Assembly (NCBI GenBank): GCA_028564675.1
Contig: JAOVVO010000066.1
Location: 62,001-126,000, forward strand
Source of the DNA: Onchocerca lupi
Taxonomy: Eukaryota > Nematoda > Chromadorea > Rhabditida > Onchocercidae
DNA length: 64,000 nucleotides
Reading direction: 5' to 3'
The position numbers and the translations under genes were made by a program. Positions 11,501-22,608 of this stretch are shown here, one piece after another; position 1 is the stretch's first letter, and each line of letters starts with the position of its first letter. The notes under the pieces are model-generated. The model ran no database searches and was not told the DNA's origin. It worked only from the letters and a program-made list of their open reading frames with translations.

Positions 11501-14367
11501 AGGTATCGAACTGTTTCGCGGCGGCTTTAACTGGAATCTTCAATTTCGGTGGTATGCTCTACCACCAGAAATGGTAAAATCACGGAGTGAAGATCCTACG
11601 AAACCAATTATGTTGGTATTTTTGTTTTGCAATTCAAAAAGATCGCTAAAAATCTGATAATATTTTGATTACTTTAAACTTTCTATTCTATCCAACAGTA
11701 TCATATTTTGATAGAGATGAACTTTTCCTTTAGAGGAATGAACACTGATACTATCATATATTCATTTGCACAGCCTTTAATAAGTGTGCTTAATTTTTGA
11801 ATGGAATTGAATTTTTTAAGATGATTTGATTTCTTTTTCCAATTAATGATTTTACAAAGAATGCTAACAGTTAAATTACAGTTCTCCAACTATGGCTGGT
11901 GGATTGTTTAGCATTGATCGAAAATATTTCGAAGAAATTGGTACTTACGATCACGAAATGGATATTTGGGGCGGCGAGAATATTGAAATATCTCTGAGAG
12001 TTTGTTTTGAAGTTTCATTCCACAAAATATAATAATAATAAGCAATCGAATCATTGTGCACATTAGATGAAGTCATTTGATATGCTGTGAAGGAAAACCA
12101 ATATGATGCTGAAAATTGACAGCATCTATTGGCTATTTCATTAAAACGATATAAAACAAAAATCTGACGAATGTTAAGCAATTTAGTCATAATACTTATA
12201 TGTCATAAATTTAAACTCAGCTTCCAATCGATGTGATTCGTGCTCCACTTATTCTTAAAGACGACACTTCACATATCTGTCGGTTGAAATTATCGAAAAA
12301 AAAAATTGTTTCAAGATTTGGCAGTGTGGTGGACGAATCGAGATTCTTCCATGTTCTCATGTGGGTCACGTTTTTCGTCGGGCTTCTCCTCATGATTTTC
12401 CGGGTCGCAAATCAGGTATCATTTTGAACACTAATTTGTTGCGAGTGGCCGAAGTTTGGATGGATGAATGGAAGTTTCATTTCTACAAAACTGCACCACG
12501 TATGTTTGGTTGCTCTATTGAAAAGGATTATAAAAATAATTTACGAAGAATTTTATGTGATAACTGTGCTAACGTTTTTTCATGAAAAGTGTCAGTATTG
12601 TTTGTGAAATTTTAGGCAAGTAAAATGTTTCTTTTACAAATGACAATGTTTAGTGCGATGTTCATTGAATGGCAAAATCATATTTCAGAAGCTTATAAAA
12701 TGCGTGAAACAATTGATGTAAGTGATCGTGTGGAACTGCGGAAGCGCTTGCACTGTAAAAGTTTCAAGTGGTTCCTCGATAACGTGTGGAAGGATCACTT
12801 TTTGCCACAACCAGGAAGTGCATTTGGAAGGGTTTGTTTCTGTCGCAAATTTTTGTTTTCGATGATTTCTTCTCGCTCATATTACTTTAAATTAATCGAG
12901 GGAGTCTCATTACGCCTTTTGGAGAAGACGGAATAGATTAAGGGATAATGAGGAATTCGAAATAAGAAATCAATGAGTTCTAATTAAATCAAAAAGAAAT
13001 TATTAATATCATTAAGCTCAACTAGCAGTTTTCTGCAAGTAATAAAAGTTTTATTCCGACCTTCAAACCTTTTAACATCCAGATAAGTGATTCAGATAAA
13101 AGAACTAGCATCTGCTTAGGCGTGTTGGTATAATTAACAATGACTTTAGGTAATTCATTCAAAATCGCAAATTGGAGGTCTAAATGGGTGCCTACACTGG
13201 ACGGTACCATTGGGTGAAAGTATGAAAATAGCAGCAATGCATAATTGTTCTGCAGTTGAAAGTTTCGATCGTACTGAGGTTTGTAAATTTTTCTGCTAAT
13301 TTCAGATTTCGCATAGCACCTCAAGAAATTGTTTGATAGCTCGAACTGGTGAACCTGGTTCCAAGCAAACTAGTATTATGATGGGTCGTTGTACATTGGG
13401 CTTTGACATATGGCAGGTGATGATCTTTTCAATAATCGTGTGATAAATAAGCCTGAGTCCAAAGTTTCTACGTGCAGACAATCTCCATGTTTCAAGTGTC
13501 ACCAAGTTTTCAGCTTTGGTTATTTACTGAAGAAGGACAGATGAAAACGGATGAGCATCTTTGCCTTAGTGCTTATCAACCAGTACAAGGGCCGCGAAAT
13601 TGGAAAATACAGTTGAAAGAATGTGGCCAATATGAATCAGAGTACTGGGATTACAATTTTGATGTCAGTCTTCTAAATACAGTTTTTTGCTTAAGTATAT
13701 TATTAGTTAAATGATAAGCTACATTTGTCTTTGAGATTTTTTGATAGAAATCAAATTTGCATACAGTTAGCGTAAAAAAAATGGTAACAATTTATAAATG
13801 GCAAATTATGAGTGAATATTTCATTGGATATTCAGATGGACCAAATTCTTGCAACAATTTTAGCTTAAAAACCAGTTGAAAAGTGTGAATATTTGAGAGT
13901 AATAAAGAACCAAGACTTCATTCCAGCCTGGTTTAGTTTTTTGACTAACATACATTTCCTTGCATTTTCGCTTTTGTTTGCTTCACCTAAGTATATTCGG
14001 AAAATATTTTCACTACTTCCAAAAAATTTTCAGAGGAAATCATTCTATCATCGGAAAAGTGGATTATGTCTGGATCAACCATCCGAAGATCCTAATGATC
14101 ATCATGCAATACATATTTTAAAACCCACGCTAAGTAGATGTACACGTGGTGGATTGGATCAGGTAAATTTATTTACATTTCGAAAGTTTTCGAAAACACC
14201 GTTCAGAAATATTAATAATTTAGTGAAAGAGCTAAGATTGCTTTTTAGAAGTCTTAATATATAAAAGTAGAACTAGAAAATAAGTTTACTCATTCCTTTG
14301 AAAATCAGAAGGTAATTAAAAGACCGTGAAAACTTAGATTCTAAATAGAAGAGTAAAATGCCTCCCA

Positions 14368-14448
<81 letters not shown>

Positions 14449-14972
14449 ACTAAGAAAAAATTAATAATTTTCAAAAAATTCCAAATTTTTAAGAGCCAAA
14501 ATATTGGAAAGACTGCTCATACATTTTTAATCTCAAATTTATTGATTAACTGAATTCATGGAAACAAGAAACAAACTGACAAAATGAAAGCTTGAAAAGT
14601 CTAAATGATTCATTTTTTTTTTTTTTTTTTTTTTGAAATACAATTTGAAAATTGGATTAAATAAGCTACAAGAAGAATAAAAAGTTGAAAAATAATAATC
14701 AACTAGTGAAGACTTTATCAACTTGTGAAGATGATCGTGATGATAAGCTTCATCGTGAGAAATAATGCAGAATCTAAATAGAACTTGAGAAAGATCAAAT
14801 GACCTCTGAATAACCTCTGAGATTAGCCATCAATGCAGCTATCCGAAAAGTGCTTTTTATGACTGATTTTGTATTTTTACAATGGATATATCGCAATCGA
14901 AACTTTTTACAGCAATGGATGTTGAAGGAAGTGAAATGGCTGTCCGACAATATCACTTCTTCATTTCAGTGA
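8540..14972 (+). CDS. polypeptide N-acetylgalactosaminyltransferase (GT27, gly family)
   Basis: This Golgi type II enzyme starts mucin-type O-glycosylation by moving GalNAc from UDP-GalNAc to Ser/Thr. Exons: 8540-8674, 10017-10079 (tentative), 10350-10463 (start tentative), 10695-10782, 10849-10998, 11128-11335, 11441-11611, 11882-11999, 12316-12499, 12689-12831, then either 13150-13278 or 13306-13416, then 13514-13663 (13478 also in phase), 14034-14162 and 14913-14972. The product is about 607-613 aa. It shows a short cytosolic N-terminus, a transmembrane anchor (about residues 15-40), a GT-A domain starting near TTSVIIVYHNEA, the metal-binding DSH in FLDSHCECT (about 233), the Gal/GalNAc-T motif WGGENIEIS (about 338) and the CSHVGHVFR motif. 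A C-terminal ricin-type lectin domain follows. It resembles the GALNT1/13 and C. elegans GLY-3/GLY-5 type. Only the third lectin repeat keeps CLD. The stem-region exons are the least certain. Confidence 0.93.
13150..13278 (+). other. alternative lectin alpha-repeat exon A of the GalNAc-transferase
   Basis: 129 bases, phase 0 to 0, flanked by a TTTAG acceptor and a GTTTGT donor. It encodes the NGCLHW...HNC pattern of a ricin-type alpha repeat. Joined to the exon at 13514 it gives E-L-W where QxW is usual. Confidence 0.7.
13306..13416 (+). other. alternative lectin alpha-repeat exon B of the GalNAc-transferase
   Basis: 111 bases, phase 0 to 0, flanked by ATTTCAG and a GTGATG donor. It encodes the RNCLIA...GRC pattern, the same repeat as exon A, and ends in Gln. 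Joined to the exon at 13514 (LWLFTEE) it rebuilds Q-L-W, matching the QxW motif. Confidence 0.7.
14371..14447 (+). repeat. poly(A) tract in the last GalNAc-transferase intron
   Basis: About 77 bases of A with a single C at 14410, inside the intron before the terminal exon. No target-site duplication or retroposed sequence was identified beside it. The length may be affected by assembly or sequencing slippage. Confidence 0.85.
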
Positions 14973-17116
14973 ACATTTATAGTTCAGCAATAAAGTATCT
15001 TTAGACTTTCAGACCAAAGATTACACTCGCTTTTGGATATTTCTCTTATTTTACTGAATTTCACGATAATGTGGATCTATTCTAATTCGAATTCGATGTT
15101 TCAAAATTTACTTTAAATTATTTTAAACTGAAAATTAAGAAGCATTGAGTTCAGTTAGTCACAAAAATTCTTTGCCAGCTCTTACTTTATGCTAGTTCAA
15201 ATAATTTAATGCCTTCTTGCTTGTATTGTATTTAGTAAAAATTATTTTAATTTGTAACACTTCTCGATATGTTAATATGTTTTTTTAATAATTTGATATA
15301 CAGTGGCTATCGATTTCTCTATTGCCACCAGACGCCTTATTTTCTCTGCTTTTCATGAAATTTCCATATATTCTTATTGTTAATTTAATTAATGATTGTA
15401 AATTAATCTGTGAACTTAAGTTTGATTTGTAATTTAATCATTGTCTTTCTCGGAATGATAAGATACCGCAGCAAACTCCTTATTTCTGTTGTTGTTATTC
15501 ATCTGTTCTTTATGCTGCAGAAAATTTTGCATTTGGTGGATTACGATATGCTTTACTATGAATTTGCCATACTACGAACAGCTTTCTTTTGAATTGTCTT
15601 TTAGGGTGCAAAAATTTTTTTTTGTCTTATCGTTAGAATTCAACGTTCGCAAGTGAATAAAAAAGTTTAGCATTTCATATGATTTTGGATTTGACACGAG
15701 CTGAAGCAGTTGTTCCGAGCGAGAACTATGCATATTAGAGAAGTAAGCCTTGGCCAAATCATCTCTCTCAATAGATATTTTATTTCAGTTATTACTTGCG
15801 AGCTCAAATTTCCATTCATATAAGCCAAGAGCAAATAAATGCTACCTTTGCTTCTGTTATAATTTTCTTCGTTTAGAAAATGAGAAGCAGCGAAACATCA
15901 ACCTGTATCGATTGTTTGAAGTCCAGAAACAGACAGATTTATAGATCAGAAAGTTGAATAAAGTAATTCTGCTATAGGAAGATCTTATCACTCTCTGATC
16001 TGTTGTAAAAGGCTTGAAATTTGGATTGAGCTGTGGAAGGAATAGATTTATATTAATTTCTTTATTCACAGTAGCAGTAATCGAATAATATATAATTGTT
16101 GGCAGTACTGTAAAAAATCAGGCATGTAATGAAGTAAATTGGGTGATGTCGATTGGGTTTTTAGAAATGAATATGTTGGGAGCTTGGACAGGAGTAAAGT
16201 AGATTAAGATCGTCCAATTCGAGCGAATCCAATTCGAATGAATGAATAAAAAAAAAAGTTTTTTTTTTTTTGGAATTTAATAGGAGTATTTTAAATGCTA
16301 AGAATTGAGCGTGTTGGAATGTAATACAATTGATAACAAAATCATTGTGAGAAAAAAACAGTGTTTACAAAAGAAAAAATGTTTTATAAAGATACAAAGA
16401 TGGGAAGGGATATGCAAGCACAAGATTAATGATTTGATTAGTTGTGACCGGAAACGTTTAAATGAATGTTGCAAATTAGCGTAGGAAATAGCACACAACA
16501 GAAATAGAAAATTAATTCTACTGATGATGATTCATTAGAAAATTTTGCAAATTTTCAATCATTTGATTATGTAATTTTCCATAATAATTAGTTTCTGTTG
16601 GGAATTAATTTCGGTTTTTTCGACGCTCTCTTCGATATGATCACAAGTATTATTAGCTTGTCATTATCATTAGGATCGGTTCTCCTTCAGTAATTACTCA
16701 AATATGAAGTTTCGATCTAAATTGATCGAATTGTTTTGTAAATAATTCGACTTTAAAAAAAAAAAAAAAAAAAAACTCCAACATTCGTTACACAACGAAG
16801 CATTTTCTACGTTCCGCTATTAATGCAAAAAATAAAAGCATTTGCAATATTCGGCAATAATGCAATCAATGAGAAAAAAATTATTAAATTGGTTATGATT
16901 CATTGAATGGAATGGTTTCATGAAAGTTGAAGCTCTTTGTATTTAAGGTATACTGCTGCATGTTGGAATCACTCTGTTTTTTCCCAATTCAATTTGTGCG
17001 AATTTTGAAAAAGAAAATTCCGGAAGAATCAAAGTGAGTCAACCTGTTGTAGATAATAAATAATATTTTTTAGAGAAGTTAAGAATTACAGATTAACAAC
17101 AACTCACGTGGGATAC
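14973..17116. other. intergenic region, nothing recognised
   Basis: Likely contains the GalNAc-transferase 3' UTR and the promoter of the RING-finger gene. T-rich and A-rich runs occur (for example near 16250 and 16755-16774). No conserved coding exon was recognised. Confidence 0.55.
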
Positions 17117-19267
17117 ATGCTCGCATCGCTGTTATGCAACGTGGACTTGCCATCGTTAATACCAAAATGTGGTGTATGTTCTGAAAATTTTGATACTTTC
17201 TTGCGAGTACCATATATTCTTTCGTGTTGTCATACGTTATGCTTAACCTGTCTAACAAAGGTAACTTTTGTTCACTTTTCGATGATAACTTTAATGCCAG
17301 AATAATTAATATAATTGACAGAATGTGGTTCAGAAGCAATCATTGGACAGTAAATTTGTTTATAAATAATTCTTTTAACTGTAGCCTTATCACTTTCACT
17401 ATTACCTACTTCATTTGTATTGATGAGTAAGAATGATAATAATCAAATTTGATAGTAATTTTTGAAAATCCTTACTTTAGCATCCAAAAAATAATTATAA
17501 ATTAAGTATAATCACTTCTTTTTACCAAACATTTTTCTGTTTTCGTTTTTGGAAGATATCCTGCATCAAAATTTAAAGTAATGTCATCATTTCTGGAGAA
17601 GAAACAAAAGGAAAGTAAATAATCATATCATATCATGAGATGCATCGTCAATAAAGTACTAATTTCCCTGACATTCCTACATCCTTATCATTCTTTGTTT
17701 TTTCTTCATTTAGCAATCATTACGGAAGAAGAAGCGAAGATGTCTGATTTGTCGGGCAAAATATGCAAAATACACAATGAATAGTGCTTTGCTCAGTAAG
17801 TTGCTCATTCTCTTCATTTTATTTCAATTTCGAATTAATTCCATTCCTTCCTCCTTTCTGAAGGGAGAAATGATATCATATAGTTGCTAACTGTATATAG
17901 ACTGAAATTAGAAATTGGTTAGTACAACGCAACAGACTGTCGAATTGATCAGAATCAGATTATTCAAGTTTGCAAGCACACGTTTGGTGAGTTCGATCAA
18001 TCAATCAGCTATTTGGCATCTGATTCTGAAAGGCATAAACGACACAATTGGCATCTGACTGTCATCAAGAACAAATAGTTGTGTCATTCGTGTCCATCAG
18101 CAGAAATTTTTCAGATATGAAAATAGGGAAGGATAAACTGACAGAAGTATTTTAATTTTTTGCCTGCTGTTGCTTTTTAACGAAATTAGAATTAATTATT
18201 TTAGCTTTAATCATACAAATCCAAGAGATAATCACATGCTATCAACGATCCAGTGCTTTTTGTGAAGATTGTGGGAAACAAACAATTATCATTGATATGC
18301 GACGATGTCGTACCTGTGAAAATGAACTACAGAAAATGCTAGAACATGCTTTACAGGCAAAATTTATCGTAAAATATGTCAAATAAGCAGGAGGGTATTA
18401 AATAGATAGCTGATGAGCAAAAGAAAGATATTTAAGATTAGTTGCAGTTGTTCGATAAAGATTTGTTTATTAATTTATAGAAATATTTCGATCATTTCCA
18501 GATTATCTATTATTATTAGTCATTTATAGCTCAGCTATTTCGTAGATAATTGAATGATTGATTATTCGATTATCGCATCCAATGGACTCCATTATAATCA
18601 TTCCTGATAAAAAGGGCCTTGTAAGCCTAGTTCAGTAATCAAGTAATCGATTCTCTTCAGACATACTGCATTTGTTTGCAATGTTGTGTGGAACATCACA
18701 ACGGCCATATTTTGCAAGAAATGTTTACTGCAAGGAGTAAATCCGAAAATAGCGCAATATATAAATCACTTCCACTAACAATGGTAAGTGATTTATAATC
18801 GCTATAAATCTGGCACTAATTCAGAGATTGGAGATTTTCAGTTGGCTGATTCTTACATCAGAATCCTTTTCACGTTTACTTCAGTCCTGGACAGTTACAA
18901 CATTCATTAAAAGCAATTATCGTATAAGATGCTTGCGATAGGAAGTTGAAATACACACCTGTCAAAGCTTATGAAATTAAAATAGCAAATCACATTGATT
19001 GTTCATGCGAATTCAAAATGAATAATGCTAAATAATAACAAAATATGGATTATCTCTAACAAATAAATGAGTTATTCAAGCTATCTGAGTTGATAAATTG
19101 TCTCTTCTTTTCTCAAGAAATACGATCATCATAAATTCAAAATCAAATCCGTTCGTTCAATACAACCATCGCTGAATTTTACATTTGAAACGTCAGATTT
19201 AACGTTTTTCTCTTCAACGCCAACTCAGATCATATGGTTAGTTGAATATTGGAAGTATTTATCATAA
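17117..19267 (+). CDS. RING-finger protein with a B-box-like second zinc region
   Basis: Exons 17117-17260, 17714-17795, 18205-18368, 18661-18783 and 19118-19267 join in phase to about 220 aa. The N-terminal C3HC4 RING is complete: C18GVC21, then C37-x-H39-x2-C42-x2-C45, then C58LIC61. This predicts E3 ubiquitin ligase activity. A second Cys/His-rich part follows (FCEDCGKQT, RCRTCEN, then CLQCCVEHHNGH), resembling the B-box of TRIM-like proteins. No coiled coil or C-terminal substrate domain was seen. The ATG was chosen because an ATTACAG acceptor lies 25 bases upstream. The 3' end is unsure: a good GTTAGT donor at 19237 could splice on, while reading through gives a stop at 19265-19267. It converges with the minus-strand gene at 20.8-21.9 kb. 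Confidence 0.75.
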
Positions 19268-20819
19268 ACTAAAATAGATCACATATATTAGAATCCATTG
19301 TAATCATTTTGTGAATATTTCCGAAATTTTGAGTTTGAGGCTTCCTTTTAATAACTTTGATACACTTATGTAGTCAGTTTATTTAGTATCGGGAATGATT
19401 CTTATGCAGAATATGTAAACATCTCGACGAACAGCAATTCGGATCATAGATTCCAACCTGCGGTTAGTCATTCTTCTTAGGAAGACTTTGCGATTCTTTT
19501 TTATGGTAAAGGTAGTCACCGAAATTTGAGTTTGAATGAATAACTGAATAGGAAACGAAAGACGCAGAAAGAAGACGGCCACATGACAATATTGATTTTT
19601 AGAATATAAGAACGGAACTTTGCAATGCTGCAATAATAAAAAGAAATGCGAAACAAGTAAACAAAGGAGCAAACATGCATTTATGAATGATAGTTGATGA
19701 CAAGATAAAGGTAATGTAAATGACAGGTTAATTGCAGATCAGCAAACGTACAAATGATTCAGATCTTGTTGACGATGAGAAATTAAAGTGCTCGGCGATC
19801 TCGATGCATCCAACTTTCATGATATGATGATTTGACGAGCATATCTTGCACAAGACTAATGACATATCTTCATTCTTTGCTATTCCACCTTGTCTCTATT
19901 CATGTCATTTTGAAACCTTCAGAATTTTGAATACAATAAATTCGAATCTTGATCGAAAATCCACAAAAATGATTGCTCTTCGTTTTTGTTACGAAGAATA
20001 GCAAGTAAACAAAATTTTATGGATGGAAGTTTAGTTTCAATGATATGAATGCATTGTAGTTGCTTGCTTCACTTCTTCGAAATCTGTTTATTTTCAGAAA
20101 ATCATCATTAAAATATAAGGTATTCGAAATTATTCTTTAATCGATAATTAATACTTGCAAACATTGAATGCAAATATTTCATTCATGTACTTTAATACAG
20201 AATTGCAAAAAAAAAAAAAAAAAAAATGATGACGCAAATAATATCTCGAGAATCTTCATCATTTTCAAATATCGTAAGAAATACAACTGTCGACTGATTT
20301 ACCGTTCTTCAATCACAATATAATTTCTGGTTATTTCCATCCTTCGATTTCATAAAGCAATAAATATATTGGAAAATTTCGGTTTTTTTGCTGGACATAA
20401 ATAACAACAGTTGAACTCTTTCTGCAGAAGTTTCATGGTTTGAAATTTATGTCTTAATGTTGGGAGAAAAAATCAAAGAAAAATAGTCAGAAAAAAAATA
20501 GTTTAAATGAAGGAAGTTAACCTTTGGAATAGAGCTTATGAATTAAAATATATCGTCTCCAGCCAAGACTTAAACTGTTCACAAAGCAATCGAGATCAAA
20601 ATGGAATAGAGCGGCAGATCAATCGATAAAACATGCATTTTAGCAATTTATATCTTCGAAAGCTTAGGGAAACATGCTGAACAAAAAATTTTGGTCGAAA
20701 TTTATTAAAAGAACACATTAGCAATATTAAAATTATCGAATAGTTATTAGCCAATCATTTCTGTGATTGAAATCAGCCAGAAATGGTGAAAATTTTAAAG
20801 AAAGAATGGAAAAATGAGA
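19268..20819. other. convergent intergenic region
   Basis: Lies between the 3' ends of the RING gene (+) and the Cys-rich gene (-). An A run at about 20208-20226 and AT-rich non-coding sequence were seen. Further RING-gene exons could exist here, but none was identified. Confidence 0.5.
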
Positions 20820-21897
20820 CTAACTCTTACAGGAAAAGCATAAAAAACTAGCGGAAGTTGGATTGACGGCAATAGAAGCATCAATCCAATCATTTTGATG
20901 ATTTGGAAAACAATTTAAATTGGGAAAAGTCCAATGAGCACATTTATTGCATAGATCTTTCCCATAATCGTATCCATGCTTCTTTTTGTTTGAAATTTCG
21001 TTGCCGTTTCGATCGTGCATCGTTTTCCTGAATTATAACAAATGCAATTTTATCAAGGAATTATAAATTGGGACACGTGAAAGCATTTATAGCAATCATC
21101 TGAAAAAAATTACCTGATGAATATAAGATATTCACATCTGTAATGTAGCTATTTGAATAAATTCGGAAATTCCTTTGCTATATAGAGAACTAAAAGATAG
21201 CAAAATTAAAGTTCAAATTTAATTTCGATAGTAATTTACTTATATTTATACCAAGGAGAAGCTGTCACTTACAAAATCATATTTGGATTTAGAGGTTTGG
21301 AGAAATCTATGATTTGTAGGACAGATGAAGGTAAATTGGTCGACCTGCCAACAAACACCAGCGATTCTCGACTTGTTAATGGTTGTTCAATTATTGCGCT
21401 TGTATTTTTTGATGTATTATTTCCTTAAAAAAGTAAAATATGATTTCCAGTTATAGAATAAAAATTGTTGAAGAAATTTGGATTTTTTAGAGAGAAAATT
21501 TGATCTTTGGTTACTCAATATTGTGAACTTTACGATGACAAAATATTGCATAAAGAATACAAACGTTGTTGATTTTTTGAGAAAATTTCAAAATCTTTTT
21601 GCTAATAACCGAATCGGACAACTTACCGATGGAAGTGACTTTGTATTTGCCGCATGATATGCAGTGATCTGCTCTGTCCGGTACTTTCCATTGCTGGGAA
21701 TTTTCCAGATGTTTGAAATCATGCATTGTTGACAAATCATTTAGCATTAACCATTCGGTGATACGAGTTCGAAGTTCGCAAACAGACATCGAATTTGCCG
21801 TTGTCTCATCAATGGTTGGTTTCAGGGTTTGCAAGATTGAGCTAAGATCTTCTTTAGAAAGATCGAATATTGTAGTTGGCGATGACGATACGGCCAT
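20820..21897 (-). CDS. unrecognised Cys-rich protein with paired CxxC motifs, 209 aa
   Basis: Three minus-strand exons (21897-21627, 21423-21273, 21027-20820) join in phase with good GTAAGT donors, giving 209 aa ending in TAG. The ATG directly follows a CTGCAG, a likely cis- or trans-splice acceptor. Cysteines form a zinc-binding-like series: C79-I-S-C82, C167-N-K-C170, C180 with H184, and C204-F-S-C207 three residues before the end. The N-terminal 70 residues look helical and carry no cysteine pair. The middle exon is Ser/Thr-rich and probably a linker. No known family was recognised; a zinc-ribbon or treble-clef fold is a guess from cysteine spacing. A TTTTTTTCAG acceptor at about 21104 would end the protein earlier by frameshift. 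Confidence 0.6.
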
Positions 21898-22442
21898 CTG
21901 CAGTTTGCATGCGAAATTTCAATACATAAAAAATAAAGAAATGATACGGTGAAGAAAGTTTTCTTGCACAATTTATCCTTAAAAAAATCGAAGAAAAAGC
22001 ATTCAATATGTACATAGAATTTAATAAGTCAAACTCGGCCAATCAAAAATACATCCAAATTTCGATGAAATCAACATTTTCTCTACTCCACCAAAATTTC
22101 ATCAAAAAATCTGAGAAATGAATTTATAATCGCCATTTATAATCTTTACTCATTATTATCAGAGAAAACTGGATCAAAATTGTATCTTATTCGCATTTTA
22201 CTGGATTGAATAGAAAAGAAAATATATTAAACCAAAATTTCTCCAGTTAATCCAAAAAAATGAAACTTTGTAGCTACTATAAGAAAGAGAAAGGCTGACA
22301 GTAGAAGAACGGGTGATAAAAAAAATTTATGGAGATCTCTGACATCTTATTTTAAAAATGAAATTATCAGTTGATTAGACTTCTTTAAACACTAAATATA
22401 CTAAAAATCGTAATAAGTGAACAAATAAAAAAGGACAAAGCT

Positions 22443-22608
22443 ATGAAAAAATTAGTCAAAAAATTTATAGAATATAACTATGTAGGAATCAAGGAGTACG
22501 GATTAGGCCAGAAAAGCCAGTACAAGGTCAACATGTCACGCCTTGCTCGCAAGGTCTAGGAGATAAACAAACAAGTTAAGGAAATTCGTAAAAGAAGAAA
22601 TTGTTGAT
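22443..22608 (+). pseudogene. interrupted frame with coding-like composition
   Basis: From ATG 22443 a frame of about 38 codons reads into a TAG and then continues open for about 15 more codons to TGA. The part around 22490-22560 is clearly less AT-rich than its surroundings, and its translation (KSQYKVNMSRLARKV) is protein-like. It may be a decayed fragment of a retroposed or transferred gene. No family was identified, so origin is open. Confidence 0.2.

Noticed and set aside
12233..12427. Open frame with a hydrophobic, membrane-like stretch
   Set aside because: It is the wrong frame of the GalNAc-transferase exon 12316-12499, whose correct frame reads CSHVGHVFRR.
13279..13305. Tiny 27-base intron between cassettes A and B
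   Set aside because: Too short for normal splicing and would give a fourth lectin repeat; mutually exclusive use is the better reading.
22490..22565. tRNA-like compact sequence
   Set aside because: No acceptor stem, T-loop or anticodon arm could be drawn.
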